A stretch of DNA of 64,000 nucleotides from Shewanella cutis (GCF_022410515.1 NZ_JACSDI010000004.1:170964-234963); one strand, 5' to 3'. Positions 48,365 to 58,567 are shown, numbered from the stretch's first letter. Numbers and translations are program-made. Notes: generated by a model not told the origin, from the sequence alone.

Positions 48365-48655
48365 ATGGCACGTTTAGCTGAGCAGGACAAATTACAACCC
48401 GACTGGTGGACTAAGTCTCTAGCGGGATTGATTTTAGGATTTACTTTAGCGCTTGGATTGGTGGGGTTATTTGCCTGGTTTGGCCCGGGCGGTATCGATG
48501 CTGATACCAAAGTGCAGTTCAACATGTGGCTGATAACGCCTATCTGGTTATTGATCTTAAGTTTTAGCTTTATGTTTAAAACCGGACTCAGGGCAATTGG
48601 CTACTTGAGCTTGTTTAACGTATTGACTTATATAGTGTTATATACCTTTAGGTGA
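48365..48655 (+). CDS. Small membrane protein of the PepSY operon
   Basis: This 96-residue protein has three hydrophobic segments (SLAGLILGFTLALGLVGLFAWF, MWLITPIWLLILSFSFMF, AIGYLSLFNVLTYIVLYTF). It may belong to the DUF3649-type group that accompanies PepSY proteins, but this is a loose match. It has no enzymatic motif. Its stop overlaps the next gene's region, which supports cotranscription. Confidence 0.6.
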   Translation: MARLAEQDKLQPDWWTKSLAGLILGFTLALGLVGLFAWFGPGGIDADTKVQFNMWLITPIWLLILSFSFMFKTGLRAIGYLSLFNVLTYIVLYTFR

Positions 48656-48660
48656 CAAGG

Positions 48661-50280
48661 ATGAAAGTTCGCAGTGATGTGTTACGGGTGTATCAGTCTA
48701 TCCATATTTGGACTGGTATCATCGCTGGAGTCGTATTGTTTATTGGCTTTTATGCCGGCTCGCTCACCATGTTTAAGGGTGCGATTGACGCTTGGTCAAT
48801 GCCGCCAGCCCTGACCTTGCCTCAAGTGCCCACCGAGAAACTGGATGACTTAGTCGCGCAGGTATTAGCGCAGGATGATAAGGCCAAAATCGGTTTTAGT
48901 TTGCACTTAAATGATGAGCATCAATCGCCGATGACTTGGTATCAACAGGGCTCGGAGCGTGAACTTAGCATGAGTCACCAGCTTTGGCATGCCAGTCTTG
49001 ACGAGCGTGGGCAATTAGTCACTCAACTAAGTACGCCCAGTGAGTTGGCTGAACTGATTGACCAATTGCATCGCACCGCAGGGATTGCTGGCGAAGTCGG
49101 CCACGATCAGGCCGGTGTCTATGTGTTGGGGATAGCCGCCGTTTTATACTTCTTGGCATTGGTTTCTGGGGTGATTTTTTTACTACCCACCTTAACCAAA
49201 AGCTTTTTCGCCCTGCGCAAAGATAAGGGTGAGAGCCGTTTTTGGCTCGATGCCCATAATTTAGTGGGGATTACCAGCCTGCCGTTTCATCTAGTGATAT
49301 GTGTAACTGTGATTGTGTTTGCCTTCCATGATCAGCTTTACGATGGGCTTAAGCATATGGTTTATGGTGAAAAACCATTATTTGCCCAATCGGCACCCGA
49401 CAGAACGCCCTATACACTTGCCGATTTGCCTAAGATCACAACGGTACTGACTAAAGTGCAGGAGTTGGCTCCTGACTATCAAGTTCATGAAATGACCTTT
49501 ATGAACTTGGATAATCCCCGTGCGACCTTGCGGCTAGGCTTATATAACCCCAATGGTTTTATGCGTGGACCTGTCACTGATTACTTATATCTGCATCCCT
49601 ATAGCCTTAAGGTATCCAATAGCACTATTGACCAAAGTGACAAGGGGATTTGGGCCAGAACAGTCGCGGTATTCTTTGGATTACACTTTGGCAGTTATGG
49701 GGGCGACCTCGGGCGCTGGGTGTATTTCTTTTTAGGTTTGAGCGGTGCTTTTTTATTTTACAGTGGCAATTTGCTGTGGCTGGAAAAGCGTCGTAAAAAG
49801 TTGGCAACTGAGCAAACCCGTGCCTGCCGTTTAATGGCCAGCGCCACAGTGGGGATTTGCCTTGGCTCTGTTGCCGCTTTAGCGGTAAGTATGCTGCTGG
49901 GTAAATGGTTATATGTACACGTTGGCAATATTAACCACGTCTATTTGTGGCTCTATTATCTGGTGTTTGGATTGCTGGTGGCTTTCGCCTTTTGGCGTGG
50001 TGCAGCCAAGGCGGCGCTAGTGATTTTGCCTTTGTGCGCCTTGGCTACATTGGCGATGCCAATCACGTCTTTAGTTGCGGTAATCGCGCCAAGTTTAGGC
50101 TTATGGGCACCTTATTCTGCGGCAACTTTAGGCGTCGATCTGGCGGCCTTGGCCTTTAGCGGGATGTTCTTTTATGGTTACAAGCTTACTCGCCATCGGG
50201 TGTTTAATGGGCCGCAGGACAGTGTCTGGGCCATTCCCGCCAAAGTGCCTGTGGCAGAATTAACCCAACAAACATCGTAA
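48661..50280 (+). CDS. PepSY-associated transmembrane protein (PiuB-like)
   Basis: The product, about 539 residues, has the PepSY-TM family start (RVYQSIHIWTGIIAGVVLFIGFYAGSLTMF) and multiple membrane spans with conserved histidines (QLWHASLDE, HRTAGIAGEVGHDQAGV, DAHNLVGITSLPFHLVI), likely heme- or metal-related. PepSY-TM proteins near siderophore receptors help ferric-siderophore reduction or uptake. The ATG at 48661 has AGGTGA upstream; an in-frame GTG at 48652 overlaps the previous gene. Confidence 0.88.
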   Translation: MKVRSDVLRVYQSIHIWTGIIAGVVLFIGFYAGSLTMFKGAIDAWSMPPALTLPQVPTEKLDDLVAQVLAQDDKAKIGFSLHLNDEHQSPMTWYQQGSERELSMSHQLWHASLDERGQLVTQLSTPSELAELIDQLHRTAGIAGEVGHDQAGVYVLGIAAVLYFLALVSGVIFLLPTLTKSFFALRKDKGESRFWLDAHNLVGITSLPFHLVICVTVIVFAFHDQLYDGLKHMVYGEKPLFAQSAPDRTPYTLADLPKITTVLTKVQELAPDYQVHEMTFMNLDNPRATLRLGLYNPNGFMRGPVTDYLYLHPYSLKVSNSTIDQSDKGIWARTVAVFFGLHFGSYGGDLGRWVYFFLGLSGAFLFYSGNLLWLEKRRKKLATEQTRACRLMASATVGICLGSVAALAVSMLLGKWLYVHVGNINHVYLWLYYLVFGLLVAFAFWRGAAKAALVILPLCALATLAMPITSLVAVIAPSLGLWAPYSAATLGVDLAALAFSGMFFYGYKLTRHRVFNGPQDSVWAIPAKVPVAELTQQTS

Positions 50281-50283
50281 TCA

Positions 50284-50311
50284 CAATGGGCGCAGTTATC
50301 GGCGCCCATTG
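50284..50311. terminator. Hairpin between PepSY and MFS genes
   Basis: CAATGGGCGC and GCGCCCATTG form a perfect 10-bp stem with an 8-nt loop. There is no T run, so termination would be weak; it separates convergent genes. Confidence 0.55.
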
Positions 50312-50351
50312 CTATTCACAGGGGGAGAGACTTAACATTAACGGCTCTGGA

Positions 50352-51515
50352 CTAAGCCTTCGCAGTGGGTAGGCGAGCTTTACTTCGGGCCAGTAAGTGT
50401 GCACTGAGGTAGCAAGCCGTGACTAAAAAACTTGCGGCTAAATACAGTGGTAAGCCATGTTCTATATCATCAAAACGACTGGCGGCAACGGGGCCGATAA
50501 CCGAACCCACAGAATAGCTTAGCAACATAATCTGAGTGGCGGAGACGATTTGGCTGCTGGGCAGATGATCGCAGGCCAGACTGATGGCGATGGGGTAGAG
50601 GGCAAAGGCGCAGGCGCCGAGTAACACAAAACCCAACCATAATCCCACAAGCGATGTTTGCATCAGTAACAACAGCGCTGCGGCACCCACTAAGCAAAAG
50701 GCGGTCATCAACACACTCTTTTGAATGCGGGGAGATAAATAGCTCACTAAGGGCTGAACTATCATGCCGCCCAAGATAATTAGCGCCATAAATTGCCCCG
50801 TCTGCTGCGCAAAACCCATGTCCCGCGACACATACACAGGCAATAGGCCGTAAATGGGGCCGAGTAATAATCCTGAAACTAAACAGCCTGCAATGGCGGG
50901 TTTACTCAAGGTTTTTAGGTCGGAAAGGGCAATGGAGTGTTGTTCACTGGACTGTGGTTGGCCACGTTTAACCAACAGTGCAGGTAAACTGGCGGCGGCC
51001 AGCAAACCTATTACCACCAAGTAGGGTAAATTACCCGTGGTACCTAAATAATCTACGGCGAGTTGCCCAATGGCGGTGCCGCCGTAGAGGGCAGTCATGT
51101 ATAGGCCTAAACGTTTTGCCCTTTGTTTTTGGGTATCGGCCATCAGTAACCAGGATTCAACTACCACAAAAATCCCCGCCACGGCGATGCCGGCAATCAA
51201 GCGTGCTGCTAACCAAACACTGCTCTGTGGCAGCAAAACCATCACCACAACGCTGCACAGTAAGATATTTAAGAACAAAATAAAGGCCTTACTGTGCCCT
51301 ATGCGGCTGACAATCGGTGCAATACAAGGTGCGCCCAGTAATAAGCCAAGGTAGAAAATACTCGCCAGCCAAGGTGCAAGATCAAGGCTTAGATCAAAGT
51401 AAGTGAGTGAGAGTGGGATCAAACTCATCAAGTAGCCTGACGCCAAGGCAAATAGACTGAGTCCAGCCACTGGAACAAATAGCCCTGGCTTTTGATTGGG
51501 TTGAGCTAACAGCAT
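50352..51515 (-). CDS. MFS transporter (YcaD-like)
   Basis: The product of about 387 residues has twelve hydrophobic segments. A MFS-type loop is GHSKAFILFLNILLC after the third segment, and RAKRLGLYMTALYGGTAIGQL resembles YcaD and related efflux/uptake proteins. The substrate is unknown. The ATG at 51515 (MLLAQPNQKPG) is preferred over a TTG at 51536 because GGAAAA precedes it. Confidence 0.85.
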   Translation of the reverse strand: MLLAQPNQKPGLFVPVAGLSLFALASGYLMSLIPLSLTYFDLSLDLAPWLASIFYLGLLLGAPCIAPIVSRIGHSKAFILFLNILLCSVVVMVLLPQSSVWLAARLIAGIAVAGIFVVVESWLLMADTQKQRAKRLGLYMTALYGGTAIGQLAVDYLGTTGNLPYLVVIGLLAAASLPALLVKRGQPQSSEQHSIALSDLKTLSKPAIAGCLVSGLLLGPIYGLLPVYVSRDMGFAQQTGQFMALIILGGMIVQPLVSYLSPRIQKSVLMTAFCLVGAAALLLLMQTSLVGLWLGFVLLGACAFALYPIAISLACDHLPSSQIVSATQIMLLSYSVGSVIGPVAASRFDDIEHGLPLYLAASFLVTACYLSAHLLARSKARLPTAKA

Positions 51516-51536
51516 ATTTTCCACAAGCGGTACCAA

Positions 51537-52155
51537 ACAGGTAAAAAAATAAACAGGCGGCGAGGTTGCGAGCGCGACTTTAGGCTGGATTGCTCACAGG
51601 GTAAAGTGAGTAAGATTGACTGAGATGGTGAATAATATTTGTGTTTATTATTCATATAGATATTGAAGTTTAAATGTTGTTGGTTTGGGTGGAAAAGCAA
51701 CATGTAACGCGTTGTTTGGTGATCACTTACTTATCAGAACGAACAAAATCTAATCTCGAAATATTAACACGCTCTGGTGCTCATAAGCTTTGTTATTAGC
51801 GATGAAAAGTCAGTTGGATGATTATCTGGATGTTATGCAATTAATTAGCACTTTATATTGTTAAAAATTAATATTAAATTAAGGCTTTTATCACTTTGAA
51901 TTACGCTATGATTTGATCTTTATCACAGTTTTAAATATTTATTTAGTTACAGCTTTATCAAACTTTTGCAGTATTTTTATCCGTTTGAAAGTTTTGTTCA
52001 TCACTTGAGATCAAAAATAGGTGGTTTTTATCGAGAAAATGGTTTTTTTGCGTTTTAAGTCTTAGCATTTTGTTGTTGCTATGTAGCTAAAGTACAAAAT
52101 AAACTGCTTTTACTAGTGTGACCTATGCCCTAAATTTGCTAGAAAAAATAATGGT
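51537..52155. other. AT-rich intergenic region upstream of the DASS transporter
   Basis: About 620 bp with no credible gene, strongly AT-rich. It holds a probable CRP site at 51912-51927 and presumably the promoters of the MFS gene (minus) and DASS gene (plus). Confidence 0.5.
51912..51927 (+). promoter_or_regulatory. Candidate CRP site upstream of the DASS transporter
   Basis: TTTGA-TCTTTA-TCACA differs from the CRP consensus TGTGA-N6-TCACA at one position and sits about 250 bp before the start. Carbon or electron-acceptor control of dicarboxylate uptake would be expected in Shewanella, where CRP controls respiration. Confidence 0.55.
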
Positions 52156-52173
52156 ATGAAGGTAGTAGTCACC

Positions 52174-53574
52174 ATGTCCTTAACGCAATCAACGTCGGTT
52201 CCCCCTAATCATTCGCCCGCCAATACTGGGCTTGAAAAGAAAAACATGCTGGTCCTAATGGCGGATATTGTGCTGCTATTTGCACTGTATTACGGTTTAC
52301 CCTTTGAGCAGGGCGTGAATACGGGGCTTGCGATTTTAGTCTTTGCGGCCATTCTGTGGTTAACCGAAGCGATTCATATCAGTATTACTGCGATTTTAGT
52401 GCCTATTTTGGCGGTATTCTTTGGGGTATTTGAAACCAAAGAGGCCATGAGTAACTTTGCCAATCCAATTATCTATCTGTTTTTCGGTGGTTTTGTGCTT
52501 GCAGCTGCATTGCACAATCAAAAGATTGATACCTTAATCGCGCAAAAATTGCTGCTGGCCTCTAAAGGCAAGCTGAGTATTGCCTGCTTAATGTTGTTTG
52601 GGGTAACTGCGCTGCTGTCGATGTGGATCAGTAATACCGCAACCACGGCAATGATGCTGCCACTGGCACTGGGAATTTTGCAGCAATTAGATCGTAAAAC
52701 CTATCACAGTACCTATGTGTTCCTATTATTGGGGATTGCCTATTCCGCTAATATCGGCGGTATTGGTACTTTAGTCGGCAGTCCGCCCAACGCGATTGCC
52801 GCAGCGCAGGTGGGGTTAAGTTTTAGCGATTGGCTAAAATTTGGCATTCCAACCGTGATCTTAATGCTCCCTATGATGCTCATTGCGCTCTATTGGTACT
52901 TTAAGCCAGACTTGTCGGCCAAATGCGAGCTTGCACTTGAAGATCAAAAGCTCACGTTCCAAGGAAAACTGACGCTGGTTATCTTCCTTGCGACCGTATG
53001 TTGCTGGATTTTCAGTGTGCCGTTGGCAAAAGCGCTTGGCGGAATAACCCAGTTTGATACCGTCGTTGCACTCGGTGCTGTGGTATTACTGGCGGGGCTC
53101 GGTTTAGTTGGTTGGAAGAAGATTGAATCGACCACTGACTGGGGCGTGTTGATTTTATTCGGTGGCGGTTTGACCTTGAGTGCCGTGCTCAAAACTACCG
53201 GTACCAGTGTGTTCCTCGCGCACTGGATGACGGATATTTTTGGCAGCACCCACATGTCGCTGTTTGTGTTTGCGGTGATCGCCTTTGTGGTAATGCTAAC
53301 CGAATTTGCCAGTAATACCGCGAGTGCGGCGCTGTTAGTGCCTGTATTTGCGGCCATTGCCGAAGCATTGGGGGTATCCCCCGTCATGCTATCCGTGCTA
53401 ATTGGTATTGCCGCATCCTGCGCCTTTATGTTGCCAGTGGCGACGCCGCCTAACGCCATTGTTTATGGCTCTGGCCATATCAAGCAGTCGGAAATGGTGC
53501 GAGTGGGCATGATAGTTAACTTCCTCAGCATGATAGTGCTGGGCATTATTGCTCACACCTTCTGGGAAGTGTAA
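52174..53574 (+). CDS. DASS-family sodium/anion symporter
   Basis: The 466-residue protein belongs to the divalent anion:sodium symporters, which import C4-dicarboxylates, citrate, sulfate or phosphate. Both signature SNT motifs are present: [13 protein letters not shown] and [14 protein letters not shown], each in a re-entrant loop, with about eleven membrane spans. Substrate cannot be fixed; succinate-type dicarboxylates are likely. The start at 52174 (MSLTQSTS) is preferred over ATG at 52156, since AAGG lies upstream. Confidence 0.9.
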   Translation: MSLTQSTSVPPNHSPANTGLEKKNMLVLMADIVLLFALYYGLPFEQGVNTGLAILVFAAILWLTEAIHISITAILVPILAVFFGVFETKEAMSNFANPIIYLFFGGFVLAAALHNQKIDTLIAQKLLLASKGKLSIACLMLFGVTALLSMWISNTATTAMMLPLALGILQQLDRKTYHSTYVFLLLGIAYSANIGGIGTLVGSPPNAIAAAQVGLSFSDWLKFGIPTVILMLPMMLIALYWYFKPDLSAKCELALEDQKLTFQGKLTLVIFLATVCCWIFSVPLAKALGGITQFDTVVALGAVVLLAGLGLVGWKKIESTTDWGVLILFGGGLTLSAVLKTTGTSVFLAHWMTDIFGSTHMSLFVFAVIAFVVMLTEFASNTASAALLVPVFAAIAEALGVSPVMLSVLIGIAASCAFMLPVATPPNAIVYGSGHIKQSEMVRVGMIVNFLSMIVLGIIAHTFWEV

Positions 53575-53596
53575 TCGCCTCTGATTCATCCAAATA

Positions 53597-53623
53597 AAAA
53601 TACCCAGCTTAGCTGGGTATTTT
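53597..53623. terminator. Bidirectional terminator between DASS and trxC
   Basis: AAAATACCCAGC and GCTGGGTATTTT pair with a 3-nt loop, with A and T on the flanks. It serves the convergent DASS and trxC genes. Confidence 0.93.
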
Positions 53624-53640
53624 TATGGGCGAAGCACACA

Positions 53641-54063
53641 TTAACTATAACGTTTTAACCATTGATCGAACGCTGGCTTAGGTAAGGCGCCAGCTTGCTG
53701 CGCGAGGAGTTGTCCCTGCTTGAAAATCATTAAGGTGGGAATGGAGCGAATATTAAATTGAGCCGCAAGGGATTGTTGTTCTTCAGTATTAATCTTACCG
53801 AAGCGGAACATTGGCTCCCATGCTGTTGCGGCATCAGAAAATATAGGCGCAAAACTTTTACAGGGGCCGCACCAACTTGCCCAAAAATCAACAACTATGG
53901 GTAACTCTGATTTTTGGGCATGATTAATAAAATTGGTGCTTGTGAGTTCAATAGGCGCCGCCGCAAACAGCTCCTGTTTGCATTTGCCGCAGGTTGGCTG
54001 CTCAGTTAACCGCTCTTGGGGCACGCGGTTTAAGGTGTCACAGTGGGGGCAAGCAATAATCAT
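53641..54063 (-). CDS. trxC: Thioredoxin 2 (zinc-containing)
   Basis: TrxC is a cytoplasmic disulfide reductase induced by oxidative stress in E. coli. The 140-residue protein has the extra N-terminal zinc domain with CPHC and CGKC pairs, then the thioredoxin fold with active site WASWCGPCKSFAPIF. Length and domain order match E. coli TrxC (139). Confidence 0.95.
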   Translation of the reverse strand: MIIACPHCDTLNRVPQERLTEQPTCGKCKQELFAAAPIELTSTNFINHAQKSELPIVVDFWASWCGPCKSFAPIFSDAATAWEPMFRFGKINTEEQQSLAAQFNIRSIPTLMIFKQGQLLAQQAGALPKPAFDQWLKRYS

Positions 54064-54253
54064 AATCTGGCTCCTAAGCTCGGGGATGATCTAGATATGG
54101 GGTTGAATAAGTGGAATTTAAAGGAGGATAGGATCAAGCAAGATTGGTATAAGCCACAAAATTCCCACTGCACGCCGACAAGTAGGAGTGCCGATGTTAG
54201 AATAGACACTTTGATAAATCACTGTGTTGAGTGAAGAGTAAGAGATTAATTAA

Positions 54254-54589
54254 ATGACTGAATTAGAAATAATCGATCTGGTTGTCGGTGATGGAAAAGA
54301 GGCTGTAAAAGGCGCGTTGATCACTACCCAATACCGCGGTTTCTTGCAGGATGGTACGCAGTTCGATTCCTCCTATGACCGTGGTCAGGCATTTCAATGT
54401 GTGATTGGGACTGGCCGAGTGATTAAAGGCTGGGACCAAGGGATTATGGGGATGAAAGTGGGCGGCAAACGCAAGTTATTGGTACCCGCGCATTTAGCCT
54501 ACGGCGAGCGCCAAGTTGGGGCTCATATCAAACCCAATTCTGATCTCACCTTTGAAATTGAATTGCTTGAAGTGCTAACGCGCGACTAA
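54254..54589 (+). CDS. FKBP-type peptidyl-prolyl isomerase
   Basis: The 111-residue protein is a single FKBP domain catalysing proline cis-trans isomerisation. Conserved residues include YRGFLQDGTQFDSSYDRGQAFQCVIGTGRVIKGWDQGIMGMKVGGKRKLLVPAHLAYG. It has no signal peptide, so it should be cytoplasmic. Its stop overlaps the stop of the convergent DUF1850 gene by 4 bp. Confidence 0.92.
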   Translation: MTELEIIDLVVGDGKEAVKGALITTQYRGFLQDGTQFDSSYDRGQAFQCVIGTGRVIKGWDQGIMGMKVGGKRKLLVPAHLAYGERQVGAHIKPNSDLTFEIELLEVLTRD

Positions 54590-55008
54590 TCCGGATACTG
54601 GGGAGTGCTTGTCAGCTCGCATCCCCAAACTTCTACTTTTGCCTGCTGTTTTTCAGGTTTGCCAATCCAGTGCGCCAGTGGATAACAGCTTGCTTCACCT
54701 TTATTGTTGGCAAAACATAAGTCATAGTCACCCGCTTCCGGCGTTCGGCCCAAGGTTAGCTTGGGCAGTGTTGGCAACTTAGGTTGATAATGCCAACTAC
54801 CATTGCTAAACACTGCATTATCGGGGGGGTCCATACCCGCACCTGTGCCTTTCACTCTGGCTTCAACTAACACTAAGCCTTGTGGTTTGAGCTGATAGTC
54901 TTCTTCCCAGCGGATTTTTTCGATGCTGTGGTTCCATGCGAGGGTGAACTGCTCTGTGGGCACTTGTGCCCACAGTGTGCCGGCTAGGCCTAAACATAGG
55001 CCTAGCAT
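54586..55008 (-). CDS. DUF1850 domain-containing protein (TRAP-associated)
   Basis: This 140-residue protein begins with a signal peptide (MLGLCLGLAGTLWAQ) and contains the DUF1850 patterns FTLAWNHSIEKIRWEEDY and GTGAGMDPP. DUF1850 proteins occur beside fused TRAP permeases with TAXI binding proteins, which is the context here. The gene lies 33 bp after the fused permease stop. Its role in the transporter is not established. Confidence 0.85.
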   Translation of the reverse strand: MLGLCLGLAGTLWAQVPTEQFTLAWNHSIEKIRWEEDYQLKPQGLVLVEARVKGTGAGMDPPDNAVFSNGSWHYQPKLPTLPKLTLGRTPEAGDYDLCFANNKGEASCYPLAHWIGKPEKQQAKVEVWGCELTSTPQYPD

Positions 55009-55041
55009 CTTATTGCCTTACCTTTGCCTAAGCTCAAACTC

Positions 55042-57075
55042 TTACCCCTGCTCGGCAAGACGTTTCAACTTGCGCGATCTAAGGCTGTGCTGCACGATAA
55101 ACAGTAGCGCCAGTCCAAAGCCTATTTCATCACTCAAAGGGGTGGCAAGGATCAAACTGCCCCCCGCAAGGAAGCCGATGACCCTCTCCCACAGATACAG
55201 CTTTTGCAGCAGGTAGCCGGTAAAGACCACTCCCCAAATTCCAATCGCGACAGTGACTTTGATCAGTACATAAATAGTGGCCAACCAGCTATCGCTTTGC
55301 AGCATTAGTGCTGGATCGTAAACCGCCATAAAAGGGATAACAAAGCCCGCGATAGCAATACGAATCGCCCACAGACTGATCTTAAATCCCGACTCCTTTG
55401 CAATCGGCGCGGCCGCAAAACAGGCTAAGGCAACGGGTGGTGTTAAGTCAGCCATAATCCCAAAGTAAAACACAAACATATGTGAGACGATCAGCGGCAC
55501 GCCTAAATCCAGTAACGCGGGTGCGGCAATTGAGCTGGTAATAATGTAGTTAGGGATGGTGGGGATTCCCATGCCTAATACCAGACAAGTGAGCATGGTT
55601 AATACTAGGGATAAGAACAGGTTATCCTGCCCCACAGCGAGAATATAGCTGGCAAAAGTAGAAGCAATCCCCGTGAGCGAGACAATACCGATGATCACCC
55701 CTACTAAGGCGCAAGCAATCCCAACTGGTACAGCATGGCGCGCACCTTCAACCAATGCATGTAAGCAAATGGTCAGAGTATCTTTACCGCCTTTGATAAA
55801 CCAACAAATGACAACGAGTATGGCAATGACCCCAAATACTACGCCAATCCCCATCTGAAAGAAGCCCGCGCACAGCACGCCAAGGGCAATCCAAAAGGCA
55901 AAACGTAAGGCATTAGAAGGCAGGCGCAGCACAATGGCTGAGCCTAAGATCACTATCGAGGTCAGCGCTAAGCCGACCATGCCAGAGAACAGCGGCGTTC
56001 TACCGGAAAACAGCAAGTAAACCAAAATAAACAATGGAATAAGCAGATACCAGCGCTCTTTAACCGCCGCCCAAGGATCGGGACATTGATCTTTAGGCAA
56101 ACCACAAAGATTGGCGCGTTTGGCTTCTAAATGCACCATCCAAAAAACGGAGCAAAAATACAGTAACGCTGGCAGCAAGGCGGCTTTGGCAATTTCAATA
56201 AACGGCACGTTAATGGTTTCAGCCATGATAAAGGCAACCGCGCCCATAATGGGCGGCATGATTTGGCTACCCATACTGGAGGTGGCCTCCACACCGCCGG
56301 CAAAGGCGGGACGGTAACCAAAGCGTTTCATCAGAGGAATGGTAAATTGCCCAGTGGTCACCACGTTGGCGACGCCCGAGCCTGTGATAGTCCCCATCAT
56401 CGCCGAAGAAACTACGGCGACTTTGGCCGGGCCACCCAGTTTATGGCCGAATAAGCCCATTGCAAAATCGGTAAACAAACGGATCATGCCTGCTTGTTCT
56501 AAAAAGGCGCCAAATAGAATAAACAGGAAGATATAGGTGGCCGACACATAGGTTGGTGTGCCGTAGAGCCCTTCGGTACCAAAGGATAATTGATTGATAA
56601 TTTGGTCAACGCCATAGCCTCGGTGCATTAAGTCACCGGGGAGATATTGGCCGAATAAACCATAGGCCAAGAAAATACAGCAAATGATCGGTAATGCCCA
56701 ACCCATCACCCGCCGCGCGGCTTCAAACACTAATACAATCAAAATAATACCCATGACCATATCGGCATCGGTGAGTTCGCCTGAGCGCTGGATCAAGTCG
56801 GCCTCAAAAATCCATTGATAGGCGGCCGTTGCCATGCCCGCAAGGCCAAGCAGCCAAGCTAAGGGTTGCCAAGGTCGAGCTTTGCCCGCCGCCGGATAAC
56901 TTAAAAAAACGACTAAAAGTAAAAAGCCAACGTGGGTTGCCCGCAGCACTTGGGTTGATACGGGGTGGAATGCGGCGGTAATGATTTGAAAAATCGAGAA
57001 AATAAGTGCCGTATAAAACAGCGCTTTGGGCCAGTCACTGGTGCTTGCACCTAGGCCTTGTTCGGAATCGCTCAT
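55042..57075 (-). CDS. TRAP transporter fused permease (4TM/12TM), TAXI type
   Basis: This 677-residue protein joins the small and large membrane subunits of a TRAP transporter. The N-terminal third holds four to five spans (FYTALIFSIFQIITAAF) and the C-terminal part is the DctM-like domain (MMGTITGSGVANVVTTGQFTIPLMKRFGYRPAFAGGVEATSSMGSQIMPPIMGAVAFIMAE). Such proteins take up organic acids using the sodium gradient with a TAXI solute-binding partner, here encoded 102 bp upstream. Confidence 0.92.
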   Translation of the reverse strand: MSDSEQGLGASTSDWPKALFYTALIFSIFQIITAAFHPVSTQVLRATHVGFLLLVVFLSYPAAGKARPWQPLAWLLGLAGMATAAYQWIFEADLIQRSGELTDADMVMGIILIVLVFEAARRVMGWALPIICCIFLAYGLFGQYLPGDLMHRGYGVDQIINQLSFGTEGLYGTPTYVSATYIFLFILFGAFLEQAGMIRLFTDFAMGLFGHKLGGPAKVAVVSSAMMGTITGSGVANVVTTGQFTIPLMKRFGYRPAFAGGVEATSSMGSQIMPPIMGAVAFIMAETINVPFIEIAKAALLPALLYFCSVFWMVHLEAKRANLCGLPKDQCPDPWAAVKERWYLLIPLFILVYLLFSGRTPLFSGMVGLALTSIVILGSAIVLRLPSNALRFAFWIALGVLCAGFFQMGIGVVFGVIAILVVICWFIKGGKDTLTICLHALVEGARHAVPVGIACALVGVIIGIVSLTGIASTFASYILAVGQDNLFLSLVLTMLTCLVLGMGIPTIPNYIITSSIAAPALLDLGVPLIVSHMFVFYFGIMADLTPPVALACFAAAPIAKESGFKISLWAIRIAIAGFVIPFMAVYDPALMLQSDSWLATIYVLIKVTVAIGIWGVVFTGYLLQKLYLWERVIGFLAGGSLILATPLSDEIGFGLALLFIVQHSLRSRKLKRLAEQG

Positions 57076-57177
57076 ATTTATGTCTCACAGCATTAGACGA
57101 CAGAGGGCGACGCAGCACTCGGGTGCATCACCCAAGTGCTTCGCTGGAAAAGGGTCGCACAGATTGAGGTTACCCCC

Positions 57178-58134
57178 TTAGAGTGCGCCAACTTCTTTGA
57201 AATAACGCTCCGCACCTGGGTGCAGTGGTGCAGGCAGGTTTTTGGTCGCTTTGTCTAATTGAATGGCTTTCGCCGCAGAGTGCGCGTTACCGAGACGATC
57301 TAAATGCTCAAACATCAGTTTAGTCATCTGATAGGCTAAATCGTCTGACACGCCTGTTTGAGTAACAAATAGGTTTTGAATGGCAACTGTTGATACATCG
57401 TCAGTTTGGCCTTCGTATGTCGCCGCAGGGATCACCCCATGTTGATAGGCGGGGTTATTGATTTTGAGGATGACATCTTCGGGGACTTCAACAAAGTTGA
57501 TTGGCATAGTTGTCGCCAAATCGCGAATTGCAGCCATACCCAAGCCTGAGGATTGTAAGGTTGCGTCTAACTGACGGTTTTTAATCAGCTCAACGGATTC
57601 GGCGTAAGGTAAAAACTCTACCTTGCCCATATCCTCATAACGTAAACCTGCCGCTTTGAAGATGGCGCGAGCATTGAGTTCTGTACCCGATTTAGGCGCA
57701 CCGACAGAAATACGCTTACCTTTTAAATCGGCTAAGGTTTTGATACCTGATTCTTTACTCGCGACAATTTGAATATAGTTAGGATAAGCCGCCGCGAGTA
57801 CACGAACCTTATCTAACGGTTTTTTAAAGCCAGCCTCGGAATCTCCTTGGTAGGCTGCAGCCACCGAATCACCTAAGGCTAATGCTAATTCACCTCGACC
57901 CGCTTGGAGTAAGTTAAGGTTTTCAACCGAGGCTTTTGTGGCTTGCACAGAGGTCTTTGCGCCTTCAATGCCCGAGCCGTAAAGCTGCGAAAGTGCCACA
58001 CCAATGGGGTAATACACACCACTGGTGCCACCGGTCAAAATATTGATAAAGGCTGGCGCGGCCGCCATAGTGGCTGCACTGAGTGAGAGGGTGAGAGCGG
58101 CGCCCACGGCGATAAAACGTTTATTGATTTTCAT
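57178..58134 (-). CDS. TAXI-family TRAP solute-binding protein
   Basis: The 318-residue protein has a signal peptide (MKINKRFIAVGAALTLSLSAATMAAA) and the TAXI start FINILTGGTSGVYYPIGVALSQLY. It delivers substrate to the fused permease in the periplasm. Other family text is KGKRISVGAPKSGTELNARAIFKAAGL. Substrate unknown; TAXI members bind glutamate, 2-oxoglutarate or similar acids. The module order, binding protein, fused permease, DUF1850, is usual. Confidence 0.92.
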   Translation of the reverse strand: MKINKRFIAVGAALTLSLSAATMAAAPAFINILTGGTSGVYYPIGVALSQLYGSGIEGAKTSVQATKASVENLNLLQAGRGELALALGDSVAAAYQGDSEAGFKKPLDKVRVLAAAYPNYIQIVASKESGIKTLADLKGKRISVGAPKSGTELNARAIFKAAGLRYEDMGKVEFLPYAESVELIKNRQLDATLQSSGLGMAAIRDLATTMPINFVEVPEDVILKINNPAYQHGVIPAATYEGQTDDVSTVAIQNLFVTQTGVSDDLAYQMTKLMFEHLDRLGNAHSAAKAIQLDKATKNLPAPLHPGAERYFKEVGAL

Positions 58135-58567
58135 GCTAAAATATCCTTATTTATTATTGTGTTATATAGGGTTAATTAAATCGGTATCGTTGATAAGTTA
58201 TTCAAGTCACAGACCTTATATACCCAAATCTGTTCAAAATACAAGCTTTAACACGCCTTTCGATACAAGCTAGACGGTGAGTTTTTACGGCTAATGTGTC
58301 GAGTTAATCGGGGTAACCATAAGTCGATAATGCGTAGATTACATCTGTATCTAGGAACATATCGGCGAGTGTGTTGCGTTCAGGATGTGTAGATTTGGGT
58401 GAAGAAAACCATAGCAAAAACCTCAAGCATTGTAGATGTTGCTTTAGTCTAGGTGACTTTCTAAATATAAGGCGCTATAGCCGGTATGCACTTAAAAATC
58501 AGTTGGTTAATTTTTTACGGCATAAATCGTCAGTAGGCAGGTGCAAATAAAAATAACTCAATAAAAA
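58135..58567. other. Non-coding region upstream of the TAXI gene
   Basis: About 430 bp with no credible gene or clear regulatory motif; it must contain the promoter of the TAXI-TRAP operon (minus strand). Confidence 0.4.
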
